Below, one piece after another: positions 41,501-50,469 of a DNA stretch of 64,000 bases. The position numbers and the translations under genes were made by a program. Numbering within the stretch: position 1 is the stretch's first letter; every line of letters starts with the position of its first letter. Under the pieces are notes generated by a model, which made no database searches, was not told the origin of the DNA, and saw only the letters and a list, made by a program, of their open reading frames with translations. Source of the stretch: Gemmatimonadota bacterium (GTDB taxonomy: Bacteria > Gemmatimonadota > Gemmatimonadetes > Gemmatimonadales > Gemmatimonadaceae); the NCBI GenBank assembly GCA_016714015.1, contig JADJNZ010000002.1, forward strand, positions 62,001 through 126,000, in the 5' to 3' direction.

Positions 41501-42002
41501 CGACGTCACGGCGCGCGAGCTATTCCTCACGACCTTCGCGACCGTCCGCGCGCACTTCCGGGAGATCTTCATGTCGCTCTTCGGCGGCGGCGAGTGCGAC
41601 CTGCGCCTCGAGGACCCGGAACGGCCGCTCGACTGCGACATCGAGATCCACGCGAGCCCGCGCGGCAAGAAGACGCAGCGCATCCACCTGCTCTCGTCCG
41701 GCGAGCGCGCGCTCGTCGCGCTCTCGCTGCTCTTCGGCATCTTCCTCACCAAGCCCAGCCCGTTCTGCCTGCTGGACGAAGTGGACGCGCCGCTCGACGA
41801 CCAGAACGTCGGCCGCTTCGTGAAGATGCTGAACAAGTTCAAGCAGAGCACGCAGTTCATCGTGATCACGCACAACCCGCGCACGACCACCGAAGCCGCG
41901 GACGCGGTGTACGGCGTGACGATGCAGGAGCCCGGCGTCTCGTCGCTCGTGAGCGTGCGGATGAACGGCCCCGCCGTCGACGACACGCCCACCGCCGCCT
42001 GA
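38505..42002 (+). CDS. smc: Chromosome segregation ATPase SMC
   Basis: SMC dimers organise and separate chromosomes. The 1165-residue product has Walker A VGPNGCGKSNVSDAVRWVLG, a long coiled coil, a hinge at about 520-660 (GGDAVLGPLSDFIGADASIA), a second coiled coil, the ABC signature HLLSSGERALVALSLLFGI and Walker B FCLLDEVDAPLDD. The signature reads LSSGE instead of the usual LSGGE. The GTG start at 38505 abuts the upstream stop. ScpA and ScpB are not in the window. Confidence 0.96.
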   Translation: MRLTKLELHGFKSFADQTYLTFEPGVTAIVGPNGCGKSNVSDAVRWVLGEQRARLLRGAKMEEVIFQGSSARRAVNIAEVSLHFENEDGSLPVPFKEVVITRRLSRAGESEYFLNRAPCRLRDIHDLVRGTGLGADSGVVIESKMIDALLSDRPDDRRELFEEAAGVGLYRDRRRSTERQLEATSADLLRIDDLTSEVQTQVRSLLRQRRRAERHAEITTRRFAVELTLAAKEMAAWHEELTGLEEKLGTSREALPAAQQAVRDAESARDAAHAARAGAESARQERAIVAGSARQAVLELQQQLAVAEERHRNAMSRRDRAAQERAEGAAFGDRVRGEFEAAQQDEQQCALALEAAAVALRDKVESEEQARAAVGAARTAADDADRTVREHRDRVRRLELERENAERELAEVAQRTEYLLREHEALAGVLALAERELATADEQLAMAREQAAAAENALDAARAAARAARDAEAVARADVRRVEEEHTAVQAKLAALEGLERERVGLAPAAARLLREKERFGGDAVLGPLSDFIGADASIAGQVERFLGATVHAVVVRDRAAADAVRAWHAEVNPGALLLLPLDAVSANGLSGDPEELGARVRAEGQAGNWVRALLGKVRATNDGNGFIDARGAMWLPARESGAGPLRRRAELEELRVSLSTIEVRRAAVQATAQQVHDTVVRAETDASHAADAAAAAQQGAAQAAQVRNERDRVRERQARELADAVALREKLAGRHTELGERVTASIAAQEETTRQLADAEDAANGKRALLVAADRMQDEAREARAAHQVAHAQAEARRQVATERRERLDRERESAVTRLAALERELETLAMEDGQLEEQMTVWQQEIASRRATQADADQALALAEEGVRAADAALTDSDHALDAARRAADEGAQSLHLAELRFAELSGKRAAIKERLEAEWRRPLEELMIGYTVVEAEDEALRTEAEELRKQIEQLGPVNPLAIEEHEEETKRLEFLTTQRADLAEAQVKLHAAIKEIDVTARELFLTTFATVRAHFREIFMSLFGGGECDLRLEDPERPLDCDIEIHASPRGKKTQRIHLLSSGERALVALSLLFGIFLTKPSPFCLLDEVDAPLDDQNVGRFVKMLNKFKQSTQFIVITHNPRTTTEAADAVYGVTMQEPGVSSLVSVRMNGPAVDDTPTAA

Positions 42003-42012
42003 GGAGACGACG

Positions 42013-43044
42013 ATGCTGGTGGTGATGAAGCAGTCCGCGACCGCGGCCGACATCGACCGCGTCTGCACCTGGATCAAGGAGAAGGGCTACACCGCCCAGC
42101 CGATGCCGGGCGCGCAGCGCACGGCGATCGGCCTCGTCGGCAACGACGGGCGCGTCGACGGGTCGGCCCTCGAGGATCTCCCCGGCGTGGCCGAGGTGAT
42201 CTACGTCTCCAATCCGTACAAGCAGGTCTCGCGCGAGTGGAAGCAGGAGAACTCGCTCGTCACCATCGCGCCCGGCGTCGTCTTCGGCGGCACCGCGGTG
42301 CCGGTCATCGCCGGCCCCTGCTCGGTGGAGAACGAGGCGCAGATCGTCGCGTCGGCCAAGGCCGTGAAGGCGGCCGGCGCGGTGGCGCTGCGCGGCGGTG
42401 CCTTCAAGCCGCGTTCGTCCCCCTACTCGTTCCAGGGGCTCGGGAAGCAGGGACTCGAGCTCCTCGCGCTCGCCAAGCGCGAGACCGGCCTCGCCATCGT
42501 GACCGAGGCGATGGACGACGAGGGGGCGCACCTCGTCGCCGAGTACGCCGACTGCATCCAGATCGGCGCGCGCAACATGCAGAACTACTCGCTGCTCAAG
42601 ACCGTCGGCCGGATCGGCAAGCCGGTGCTGCTCAAGCGCGGCATGGCGGCGACCATCGCCGACCTCCTCCTCTCGGCCGAGTACCTGCTCGCCGAGGGGA
42701 ACGGCCAGGTGATCCTCTGCGAGCGCGGGCTCCGCAGCTTCGACACCACCTCGCGCAACCTCTTCGACCTCACGGCGATCCCGGTGGTGCAGCAGCTCTC
42801 GCACCTCCCGATCGTCGCCGACCCGAGCCATGGGACCGGCCGGCGCGACAAGGTCCTCCCGATGGCCCGCGCGGCCGTCGCGGCGGGGGCGGACGGCCTC
42901 ATCATCGAGGTGCATCCGCAGCCCGAGAAGGCGATGTCGGACGGGGCGCAGTCGCAGACGCCGGAACTGTTCACGTCGACGATGGCGCAGCTGCGCCGCG
43001 TCGCCGAAGCGGTCGGACGTTCCATCGCCGGTCCCCTCGCGTGA
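42013..43044 (+). CDS. 3-deoxy-7-phosphoheptulonate synthase (type I beta, with regulatory domain)
   Basis: This enzyme joins phosphoenolpyruvate and erythrose 4-phosphate, the first step of the shikimate pathway. The 343-residue product has an N-terminal ferredoxin-like domain (MLVVMKQSATAADIDRVCTW), which gives feedback control in Thermotoga-type enzymes. A TIM barrel follows: IAGPCSVENEAQIV, LRGGAFKPRSSPYSFQGLG, IGARNMQNYSLLK, KPVLLKRGM, CERGLRSFD and DPSHGTGRRD. It follows smc by ten bases and overlaps lolA. Confidence 0.95.
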   Translation: MLVVMKQSATAADIDRVCTWIKEKGYTAQPMPGAQRTAIGLVGNDGRVDGSALEDLPGVAEVIYVSNPYKQVSREWKQENSLVTIAPGVVFGGTAVPVIAGPCSVENEAQIVASAKAVKAAGAVALRGGAFKPRSSPYSFQGLGKQGLELLALAKRETGLAIVTEAMDDEGAHLVAEYADCIQIGARNMQNYSLLKTVGRIGKPVLLKRGMAATIADLLLSAEYLLAEGNGQVILCERGLRSFDTTSRNLFDLTAIPVVQQLSHLPIVADPSHGTGRRDKVLPMARAAVAAGADGLIIEVHPQPEKAMSDGAQSQTPELFTSTMAQLRRVAEAVGRSIAGPLA

Positions 43045-43787
43045 TCGCGCGCGCGCGGGCGCTCGTGGCGCTCGTGGCGCTCGCCGCCGTCGTCCTGGCG
43101 GGCACCGGCGTCGATGCACAGCAGGCGCAGCCCCAGGCGCCGACGCCGGCCGCCGCCCCCACCCGCGCCGACACCGCGGCACTCCGGCTGCTCGAGCGGT
43201 CGGCGGCGGCCTATCAGGGCGCCCGCACGCTGCGCGCCGAGTTCACCCAGCGCATCTCCAATCCGCGCACCCGCACCGCGTTCGAATCGGTCGGCGAGTT
43301 CTTCCAGCGCGGGGCGACGCACTTCGCCTTCAAGTTCAGCAAGCCGCCGGAGGACCGGATCGTCTCCGACGGCGAGGTGCTCTGGCTCTACTCGCCGAGC
43401 ACGGCGCGCGGCCAGGTCTACAAGCTGCCGCGCGGCGCGGGCGCCGGGATGGACCTCGCCTCGTCGGTGCTCAAGGACCCCGCGCGACGCTACACCGTGA
43501 CGGCCGGCGCCGACACCGTGATCGACGGCCGCGCGGTCCGCGCGGTGGTGCTCGTGCCCAAGGCGCAGGGGATGGCGTTCATGCGAGCCGTGCTCTGGCT
43601 CGACGTGCAGAACGCCCTCGTGCGCCGCGCCGAGTTCGCCGAGGCGACGGGCGCGACGCGCACGCTCGAGTTCCGGAACATCCGCACCGGCGCGTCGCTG
43701 CCTCGTGATGCGTTCGTCTTCGTGCCGCCCGCCGGCGTGCGCGTGATCGACCAGGCGGCGATGATGGGCGGTTCGACCCGCCCCTGA
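43041..43787 (+). CDS. lolA: Outer-membrane lipoprotein carrier protein LolA
   Basis: LolA carries lipoproteins through the periplasm. The 248-residue product has a signal peptide (about 1-30, ending VDAQQ) and the LolA fold: SAAAYQGARTLRAEFTQRIS, GEFFQRGATHFAFKFSKPPE, RIVSDGEVLWLYSPS and EFRNIRTGASLPRDAFVF. The GTG start at 43041 overlaps the previous stop as GTGA. A Lol system fits the several lipoproteins in the window. It converges with the CtpA-like gene. Confidence 0.85.
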   Translation: MIARARALVALVALAAVVLAGTGVDAQQAQPQAPTPAAAPTRADTAALRLLERSAAAYQGARTLRAEFTQRISNPRTRTAFESVGEFFQRGATHFAFKFSKPPEDRIVSDGEVLWLYSPSTARGQVYKLPRGAGAGMDLASSVLKDPARRYTVTAGADTVIDGRAVRAVVLVPKAQGMAFMRAVLWLDVQNALVRRAEFAEATGATRTLEFRNIRTGASLPRDAFVFVPPAGVRVIDQAAMMGGSTRP

Positions 43788-43791
43788 CCGC

Positions 43792-45345
43792 TCAGTTCGC
43801 GGTCAGCGCGTCCTTCGCGGTGCGCGCGCGCCGCAGCACCTCGGCCGCCCGCTGCACCGTGGGATCGTTCCGGGCCGCGCGACGCGCGAGATACGGCAGG
43901 CCGAACGCCAATCGGAGCGCCTCGCCGGCCATGATGCGGTCCACGGCGACATGCGCCTCACCGAAGGTCAGCGAGCTCACGACGATCCCCTGGCGCTCCA
44001 TCTCGCCGTAGAGACGCGCGCGCCATTCCGCGGGAACGGCGAAGAGCGAGTCGCGCACCGCGCCCTCGCGCACGTATGAGGCCGCGAGCGAGCGCGCGAG
44101 CGACTGCCAGGCCGAGACCTTCCCGCCGAGCTCGATGTTCAGGCGACGCGACGCGGCCTCGGCGGTGGAATCGAAGGAGATGACGTCCGGCACGATCCCG
44201 CCCCCGCCGAGCACCGTGCGCCCCATCGGCGTGCGGAATTTCGGCCGCGAGGTGTCCGCATCCGCGAGCGGCTGCTCGTCGGGGAGCGGATACTCGATGC
44301 TCCGGCCGAGCGGCGTGACCCACCGCGCGTTGGTGAGCGAGACGGCCGCGCCGTTGTCGAGCCGGTAGATCGCCTGCGCGCTCCCCTTGCCGTAGGTGGC
44401 GCGCCCGACGACGAGCGCCCGGTCGTGGTCCTGCAGGGCACCGGCCACGATCTCCGCCGCGCTCGCCGTGAGATGATCGACGAGCACGGCGACCGGCATC
44501 TCCGCCCACCGCTCGGCGGTGGAGTCGACGTAGATGGTGTTCGCCTGCGCGACGCGGCCCTTGGTGCTCACGATGCGCTTGCCCGCATCGAGGAAGAGGT
44601 CCGCGACCTGCACGCCCTGCGCGAGGAGCCCGCCCGGATTGCCGCGGAGGTCGAGGATCATCGACCGCGCCCCGGCCGCGCGGAGCGAGTCGATCACCGC
44701 GACGAGCTCCGCCTCGGTGGAATCGCTGAAGGTGGAGATCGCGAGGAACCCGACGCCGCCGTCGAGGACCGTCGCGCGCGCGACCGAGCGGTTCACGATC
44801 GCGGTGCGCTCGAGCGTGTACGCGTGCCGCGAGCCGTCGCCGGACCCGCGCTGCACCGTGAGCTTGAGGGTCGAGCCCGGCGGGCCGCGGAAGGCCTCGC
44901 GCGCCTCGCCGACGGTCCAGTCCTGCATCGACCGTCCGTCGACCTCCACGAGCCGATCGCCGGCGAGGATCCCGGCGCGCTCGGCCGGAGACCCGGCGCG
45001 CGGTTGCGTGACGGTGATCCAGCCGTCGCGCGCGTCCACCGCGAGGCCGACGCCGACATAGGAGTTGGACGCGGTGCGCTCGAGGAGCTCGAGGCGCTCC
45101 GGCGTGAGATAGGCGGTGTTGGGATCGCCGAGTTCGTCGAGCATGCCGACGGCCGCGAGCTCCCAGAGGCGTTCCGTGTCGACGGTGTCGACGTACGACG
45201 TGCGGACGCGGAGCATCACCGCGTCGAGGAGGCGCGCCCCATCAAGTGCCGGCCGGTCCGTCCGCACCGCGCGCTGGACGAGCCAGACGCCGGACCACGC
45301 AGCCGCGGCGACGAGGAGGATGGAGCCGGCAGTCCGGAGCCGCAT
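43792..45345 (-). CDS. S41-family C-terminal processing protease
   Basis: The 517-residue product has an N-terminal anchor or uncleaved signal (residues about 6-24), a PDZ domain (YVGVGLAVDARDGWITVTQP, GDRLVEVDGRSM) and a tail-specific protease core. The catalytic Ser lies in LTASAAEIVAGAL and the Lys in ATYGKGSAQAIY, with LRGNPGGLLAQGV before them. The C-terminal about 130 residues extend past the core. ATG 45345 shares a base with the tmk stop (TGATG). It probably trims periplasmic proteins; the target is unknown. Confidence 0.92.
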   Translation of the reverse strand: MRLRTAGSILLVAAAAWSGVWLVQRAVRTDRPALDGARLLDAVMLRVRTSYVDTVDTERLWELAAVGMLDELGDPNTAYLTPERLELLERTASNSYVGVGLAVDARDGWITVTQPRAGSPAERAGILAGDRLVEVDGRSMQDWTVGEAREAFRGPPGSTLKLTVQRGSGDGSRHAYTLERTAIVNRSVARATVLDGGVGFLAISTFSDSTEAELVAVIDSLRAAGARSMILDLRGNPGGLLAQGVQVADLFLDAGKRIVSTKGRVAQANTIYVDSTAERWAEMPVAVLVDHLTASAAEIVAGALQDHDRALVVGRATYGKGSAQAIYRLDNGAAVSLTNARWVTPLGRSIEYPLPDEQPLADADTSRPKFRTPMGRTVLGGGGIVPDVISFDSTAEAASRRLNIELGGKVSAWQSLARSLAASYVREGAVRDSLFAVPAEWRARLYGEMERQGIVVSSLTFGEAHVAVDRIMAGEALRLAFGLPYLARRAARNDPTVQRAAEVLRRARTAKDALTAN

Positions 45346-46013
45346 CAGGCGCTGTTCCTTGAAGGACGGAGGAGGGACGGCAGGTGGTGGTCCAGCTGGG
45401 CGAGCACACGCGCCTCGACCTCGTCCTCCGCGCCGCTGGCATCGACTGCGATGATGGGCCCGCACTCCGGATGCGCCGCCTGCCAGGCCCCCGTGGCGAA
45501 GCGGGCGAAGGCGGCGGCGACCCGCTCGTGGAACTCCGTGGCGGCGCGTTCGATCCGGTCGTGCGATCCCCGCGAGCCGGCCCGCGCGAGCCCGTCCTCG
45601 GGCGCGAGGGTGAGCAGGATCGTGAGGTCGGGGACGAGTCCCGCGGTCGCGAGGCGGTTCGCCGAGCGCACCGTCTCCTCGTCGAGGCCGCGGCCGTGGA
45701 TCTGGTAGGCGTACGTGGAGAGCATGAACCGGTCGAGCAGCACCTGCTCGCCGCGCGCGAGCGCGGGGCCGATCTCCTGCGCGACGAGCTGGGCACGCGA
45801 TGCGATGAACAGCGCCGCCTCGGTCGTGGCCGCGAGCGGGGCGTCGGCGTGCAACAGCAGCTCGCGGATGCGGTCGCCGGCGGCGGTGCCCCCCGGCTCG
45901 CGGAAGACCCGGTGCGCGACGCCCGCGGTGGTGAGGCGTGCGGCGAGCCGCCGGAGCTGGGTCGACTTCCCCACTCCCTCGCCGCCCTCGAGGACCACGA
46001 GCCGCCCGCGCAT
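45345..46013 (-). CDS. tmk: Thymidylate kinase
   Basis: Tmk phosphorylates dTMP to dTDP. The 222-residue product has P-loop VLEGGEGVGKSTQLRRLA, FREPGGTAAGDRIRELLL, VLLDRFMLSTYAYQ and a lid segment GSHDRIERA. The ATG at 46013 gives the standard N-terminus; the frame is open upstream but adds non-conserved residues. It lies eight bases after the YlbF-like gene. Confidence 0.94.
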   Translation of the reverse strand: MRGRLVVLEGGEGVGKSTQLRRLAARLTTAGVAHRVFREPGGTAAGDRIRELLLHADAPLAATTEAALFIASRAQLVAQEIGPALARGEQVLLDRFMLSTYAYQIHGRGLDEETVRSANRLATAGLVPDLTILLTLAPEDGLARAGSRGSHDRIERAATEFHERVAAAFARFATGAWQAAHPECGPIIAVDASGAEDEVEARVLAQLDHHLPSLLRPSRNSA

Positions 46014-46021
46014 CCGGCGGA

Positions 46022-46375
46022 TCAGCCGAGCGTGATGATCGAGCTGGTCGCGCCCTTCTTGATCCCCTCGAGGATCCACTGGTTCACCTGCATCATGACC
46101 TTGTCGAAGTTCTCGTTCGACGCGATCACGCGCTGGTAGATCGTGCTCCCCTGGACCTTGGTGAGCAGCTGGTCGAGCTCCTGTTCCATCTCGGGCGTCG
46201 GCTGCTGGCCCTGCTCGATCATCGCCTGCGCCTCGTGGCGGAGCGTCTCCATCCGCTGGAGGGCGGCGACGACGTCGCGATCCCCGTTGAGCGCCTCGTT
46301 GGCGCGCTTCACCGCCTGGTACTCCGCGCTCTGGCCGATCAGCCGGCCGAGCTCCACCGCCTTGTCGTTCAGCAT
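46022..46375 (-). CDS. YlbF/YmcA-family protein
   Basis: The 117-residue all-helical product resembles the YlbF/YmcA (com_ylbF) family: VELGRLIGQSAEYQAVKRAN, then MIEQGQQPTPEMEQELDQLL. In Bacillus these proteins act with RNase Y in mRNA decay and development. The role here is unknown, as no partner is seen. ATG 46375 shares a base with the prmC stop. Confidence 0.8.
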   Translation of the reverse strand: MLNDKAVELGRLIGQSAEYQAVKRANEALNGDRDVVAALQRMETLRHEAQAMIEQGQQPTPEMEQELDQLLTKVQGSTIYQRVIASNENFDKVMMQVNQWILEGIKKGATSSIITLG

Positions 46376-47232
46376 CACCGCTCCTGTCGTCGGGCCACCA
46401 CGAATCGCGGGCGGCCGGTCAAGTCGAGTCGTGTCTCGATGTCCGTGAACCGGCCATCGTCGCGCACCGCGGCCGCCGCGAGGTCGGCGCGCCGGGCATC
46501 CACCTCCATCGCCAGCAACCCTCCGGCGACCAGCACGTCGGCCGCCTGCGGCACGAGCGCACGGATCGCCCACATCCCGCCGTCGCCCGAGAAGAGCGCC
46601 ATCGACGGTTCCCACTCGCGCACGAGCGCCGGCAGCTCCGCGCGTTCACTCATCGAAATATACGGGGGGTTGGACACCACGGTGTCGAAGCGGGTGCCCT
46701 GCACCGGCTTGAGCAGCGAGCCCTCGTGGAAGTGCACGCGCGCGCGTCGCTCCTCCGGGATCGCCGCGATGTTGGCGCGCGCGACGGAGAGCGCATCCGG
46801 GGAGAGATCGACCGCGTGGACCTCGTCGAACCCGCTCTCGGCGGCGAGCGCGAGCGCGATGGCGCCCGAGCCGGTGCCGACGTCCACGACCCGTCCGACG
46901 CCGCCGCGCTGCGCGGCGAGCACGAGGTCGACCAGCATCTCGGTCTCGGGCCGCGGGATGAGCACGCGCGGATCGACCTGGAGCACGAGGTGCCGGAAGG
47001 CCGCGCGTCCGAGCGCGTACTGCATGGGCATCCCCTGGGCGCGCTTCTCGGCGGCGGCGCGCACGAGGCCTTCCTCGTGCTCGCCGATCTCGTCGTCGCG
47101 GTGGGCGGTGGGCCAGAAGCGGGGCTGGTCGAGCACGCCGGCGATGAGGTCGCGCGCCTCGGCGCGCGCCGGCGGCACCCCCGGGCCGGCCAGCGCCGCC
47201 GCGAGTTCGTCGAGCAGCTCCCCGATCGTCAT
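46375..47232 (-). CDS. prmC: Peptide chain release factor N5-glutamine methyltransferase
   Basis: PrmC methylates the Gln of the GGQ motif in release factors. The 285-residue product has VLIPRPETEMLVDL, the SAM site VVDVGTGSGAIALALA and the substrate-Gln motif DTVVSNPPYIS. It follows prfA by 13 bases, the normal partner, since PrfA is its substrate. The ATG at 47232 gives a full-length N-terminal domain. Confidence 0.96.
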   Translation of the reverse strand: MTIGELLDELAAALAGPGVPPARAEARDLIAGVLDQPRFWPTAHRDDEIGEHEEGLVRAAAEKRAQGMPMQYALGRAAFRHLVLQVDPRVLIPRPETEMLVDLVLAAQRGGVGRVVDVGTGSGAIALALAAESGFDEVHAVDLSPDALSVARANIAAIPEERRARVHFHEGSLLKPVQGTRFDTVVSNPPYISMSERAELPALVREWEPSMALFSGDGGMWAIRALVPQAADVLVAGGLLAMEVDARRADLAAAAVRDDGRFTDIETRLDLTGRPRFVVARRQER

Positions 47233-47245
47233 CGCGTCGGTCGCC

Positions 47246-48318
<1,073 letters not shown>

Positions 48319-48322
<4 letters not shown>

Positions 48323-48525
48323 GCGTTGGCCTTGGCGTACTTCTGGCGGAAGCGCTCGACGCGACCAGCGGTGTCGATGAGCTTCTGCTTGCCGGTGAAG
48401 AACGGATGGCAAGCGGCGCAGATGTCCGTGTGGAGCTCGGCGTGCGTGCTGCGCGTCTGGAACGTGTTGCCGCAGGCGCAGGAGACGGTCGCCGTGGCGT
48501 ACGTCGGGTGGATCTCGGGCTTCAT
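48319..48525 (-). CDS. rpmE: 50S ribosomal protein L31
   Basis: The 68-residue product is the zinc-binding form of L31: MKPEIHPTYATATVSCACGN, then ICAACHPFFTGKQKLIDTAG, with the cysteines that bind zinc. ATG 48525 follows GAGG seven bases upstream. The stop overlaps the proposed CTG start of prfA, so the two are probably translationally coupled. Confidence 0.96.
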
Positions 48526-48647
48526 GGGTGCCTCAGGAGCGGGGTCTGGTCGAGCCATGAATCGTAACGGCTCTGGGAGGGCGAGACAAGGGGAGGCGAC
48601 CATCCCCACCGACGGTCAAGGTGTTGCGGTGCTTGGGGTTCTGGCCA

Positions 48648-49502
48648 TCAATCCGGACGGGTGCGGGTCGGTTCCCCGGCGACCGGCTGATCCCAGGCGA
48701 CCCGGAGTTCCGCCATCGACGTCCCCTCACGCAGGTCACGTGTCCGCACCACGACGGCCCAATCCAACGGCACGCCCCCCCGGTCCATGAGGACGTACCG
48801 ACGCCGTCGGTCCACGGTCGTCGGACCGCCGGCGAAGGTCCGGGGGGGTGTCGTGTCGATCGCCGTGAGGAAGTAGGTGCTCTCCTGCAGGCTCCAGAGT
48901 CCCGCGGGCGCCGAGACGCGGTAGGCGACCTCGATGGTATCCCCTGCCTGCGCGCCCGCGCCGCCCCCGACCACCTCCACGAGCGAGACCTCCGGGGTCC
49001 CGCCCTCGGACGGGATCGGCGGCCCGCACCGCCCGCTCACCAGGCGCGAGACCTCCCCGCGGCGACCATCCGCCTTGAAGAACACCTCGAGGTCCCAGTC
49101 GAAGGGCCTGGGTCCGGCGAGGCCGAGGCGCGCGGTGTCGGTGCCGGCCGCCGGGAGCCGCCGCTCGAACCAGCGCGTGAGCGCGGGCCCCTCCAACCAC
49201 TCGAGTTCCGCCCGCTCCGCCCCGTCCACGCGCTGCCGCGTCTCGAGCCGGAGTCGCGTGAGCGTGATGCCGGCGGTGGACGTGACCAGGCGCACCGCGA
49301 TCGGGCAGGCGATGAGATCATCGGCCTCGGACCCGACCGGTTGCGGTTCGATGAACGCGGTCCCCTGCGTCGCCGTGGCATCGAGCAGTCCGGCTTCGGT
49401 GAACGGATCCGAGATGCTGCCCGCGCACGCGACCACGCCGAGGGCGAGGAAGCACGAAGCGGCAGCGGCGAGACCGCGCGGGGCGGCGATGTGACGGGCC
49501 AT
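48648..49502 (-). CDS. Putative lipoprotein of unknown function
   Basis: The 284-residue product has a lipoprotein signal (SCFLALGVVACAGS, Cys at about 26). The mature part is beta-rich with no family I recognise (LEVFFKADGRRGEVSRLV, then RRRRYVLMDRGGVPLDWAVV near the end). The start is uncertain: ATG 49502 has no clear ribosome site, and a GTG further upstream at 49550 is possible. It lies 122 bases from rpmE and is divergent from the Crp/Fnr gene. Confidence 0.6.
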   Translation of the reverse strand: MARHIAAPRGLAAAASCFLALGVVACAGSISDPFTEAGLLDATATQGTAFIEPQPVGSEADDLIACPIAVRLVTSTAGITLTRLRLETRQRVDGAERAELEWLEGPALTRWFERRLPAAGTDTARLGLAGPRPFDWDLEVFFKADGRRGEVSRLVSGRCGPPIPSEGGTPEVSLVEVVGGGAGAQAGDTIEVAYRVSAPAGLWSLQESTYFLTAIDTTPPRTFAGGPTTVDRRRRYVLMDRGGVPLDWAVVVRTRDLREGTSMAELRVAWDQPVAGEPTRTRPD

Positions 49503-49614
49503 GGAGGGAGGTCGTGATGGCAAGGGACGGGGCGGTCGAGCCACACGCACGATACCAGCGCGGACGCATCGGCGTCACCGCCCTAAACGACCATGCCGTC
49601 AGGATTTGGACAGT

Positions 49615-49643
49615 TTGACAGTCCCCATCCCGCGCCCTAACTT
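49615..49643 (+). promoter_or_regulatory. Sigma-70-type promoter for the Crp/Fnr gene
   Basis: A perfect TTGACA (49615-49620) and a TAACTT (49638-49643) are separated by 17 bp, with the ATG at 49676. This is the best promoter match in the window and suggests a housekeeping sigma factor drives this regulator. Confidence 0.65.
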
Positions 49644-49675
49644 CGCCCGGATAGCCCCCCTCGCACCACTCGAGC

Positions 49676-50356
49676 ATGCAAGCCACCACCGCCGACTTCC
49701 TCGCGACCGTCCCGCTCTTCCGGTCCCTCGCCCCGACGGAGGTGATCGCCTTCTCGCAGATGGCGCGTGAGAAGAGCTATCCCAAGGGGAGCGTCATCCT
49801 CTTCGAGGACGACCCGGGCGACTCCCTGTTCGTCGTCCGCGCCGGCCGCGTGAAGGTCGTCCTCGTGGCCGAGGACGGCCGCGAGGTGATCCTCGGGATC
49901 CTCGGCGTCGGGGAGCACTTCGGCGAGCTGTCGCTGATCGACGACCAGCCGCGCTCGGCGCACGTGGTCGCGATGGAGGAGTCGACGCTGCTCGTGCTGC
50001 GCCGCGAGGATTTCCGGCGCCGCGTGGAGCAGAGCCCCGCGGTCGCGTGGGCCCTGCTGCTGGAGCTCTCGCGCCGGCTCCGGCGCGCCGACGAGAAGAT
50101 CGGCTCGCTGGTCCTGCTCGACGTCCCGGGCCGCATCGCCCGGATGATCCTCGACGCGGCCACCGAAGGCGGGAGCGAGACCATCGAGAAGCCGCTCACG
50201 CACCAGACCATCGCGCACGTGATCGGTGCGAGCCGCGAGACCGTCTCGCGCGCCATGCGCGAGTTCGTCGAGGCCGGGTGGATCAGCACCGAGCGGCGCC
50301 GCATCAAGATCACCGACCGCGCCGCGCTCGAGAAGCGCTCGCAGCAGCGGCTCTGA
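49676..50356 (+). CDS. Crp/Fnr-family transcriptional regulator
   Basis: The 226-residue product has a cyclic-nucleotide-type domain at about 10-125 (FRSLAPTEVIAFSQMAREKS, GDSLFVVRAGRVKVVL, GVGEHFGELSLIDDQPRSAH) and a winged HTH at about 165-220 (LTHQTIAHVIGASRETVSRA). GELSLIDDQPRSAH follows the CRP pattern GExALxxxxPRxA in part, so a nucleotide ligand is possible. No N-terminal Cys cluster is present, so it is not an oxygen-sensing FNR. A CRP-type palindrome lies 25 bases after its stop. Confidence 0.92.
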   Translation: MQATTADFLATVPLFRSLAPTEVIAFSQMAREKSYPKGSVILFEDDPGDSLFVVRAGRVKVVLVAEDGREVILGILGVGEHFGELSLIDDQPRSAHVVAMEESTLLVLRREDFRRRVEQSPAVAWALLLELSRRLRRADEKIGSLVLLDVPGRIARMILDAATEGGSETIEKPLTHQTIAHVIGASRETVSRAMREFVEAGWISTERRRIKITDRAALEKRSQQRL

Positions 50357-50380
50357 CCCCTGGGGACCGTCTTGACGCAT

Positions 50381-50396
50381 TGTGACCATCATCACG
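50381..50396 (+). promoter_or_regulatory. CRP/FNR-type operator
   Basis: TGTGA-CCATCA-TCACG matches the CRP consensus TGTGA-N6-TCACA in nine of ten positions. It lies in the 113-bp gap between the Crp/Fnr gene and the hydrolase gene, 74 bases before the latter. It is a likely target of the adjacent regulator. Confidence 0.5.
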
Positions 50397-50469
50397 CCGC
50401 CGCGGTGACCGCTCTCGTTGGTGTCGTGGCGCTCGACGCGCGATCTTCCATCGTGCCCCGGGGGAATGC

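Noticed and set aside
50372..50400. TTGACG as -35 of a promoter for the hydrolase
   Set aside because: No -10 element lies 16-19 bp downstream; the more convincing signal here is the CRP-type palindrome.
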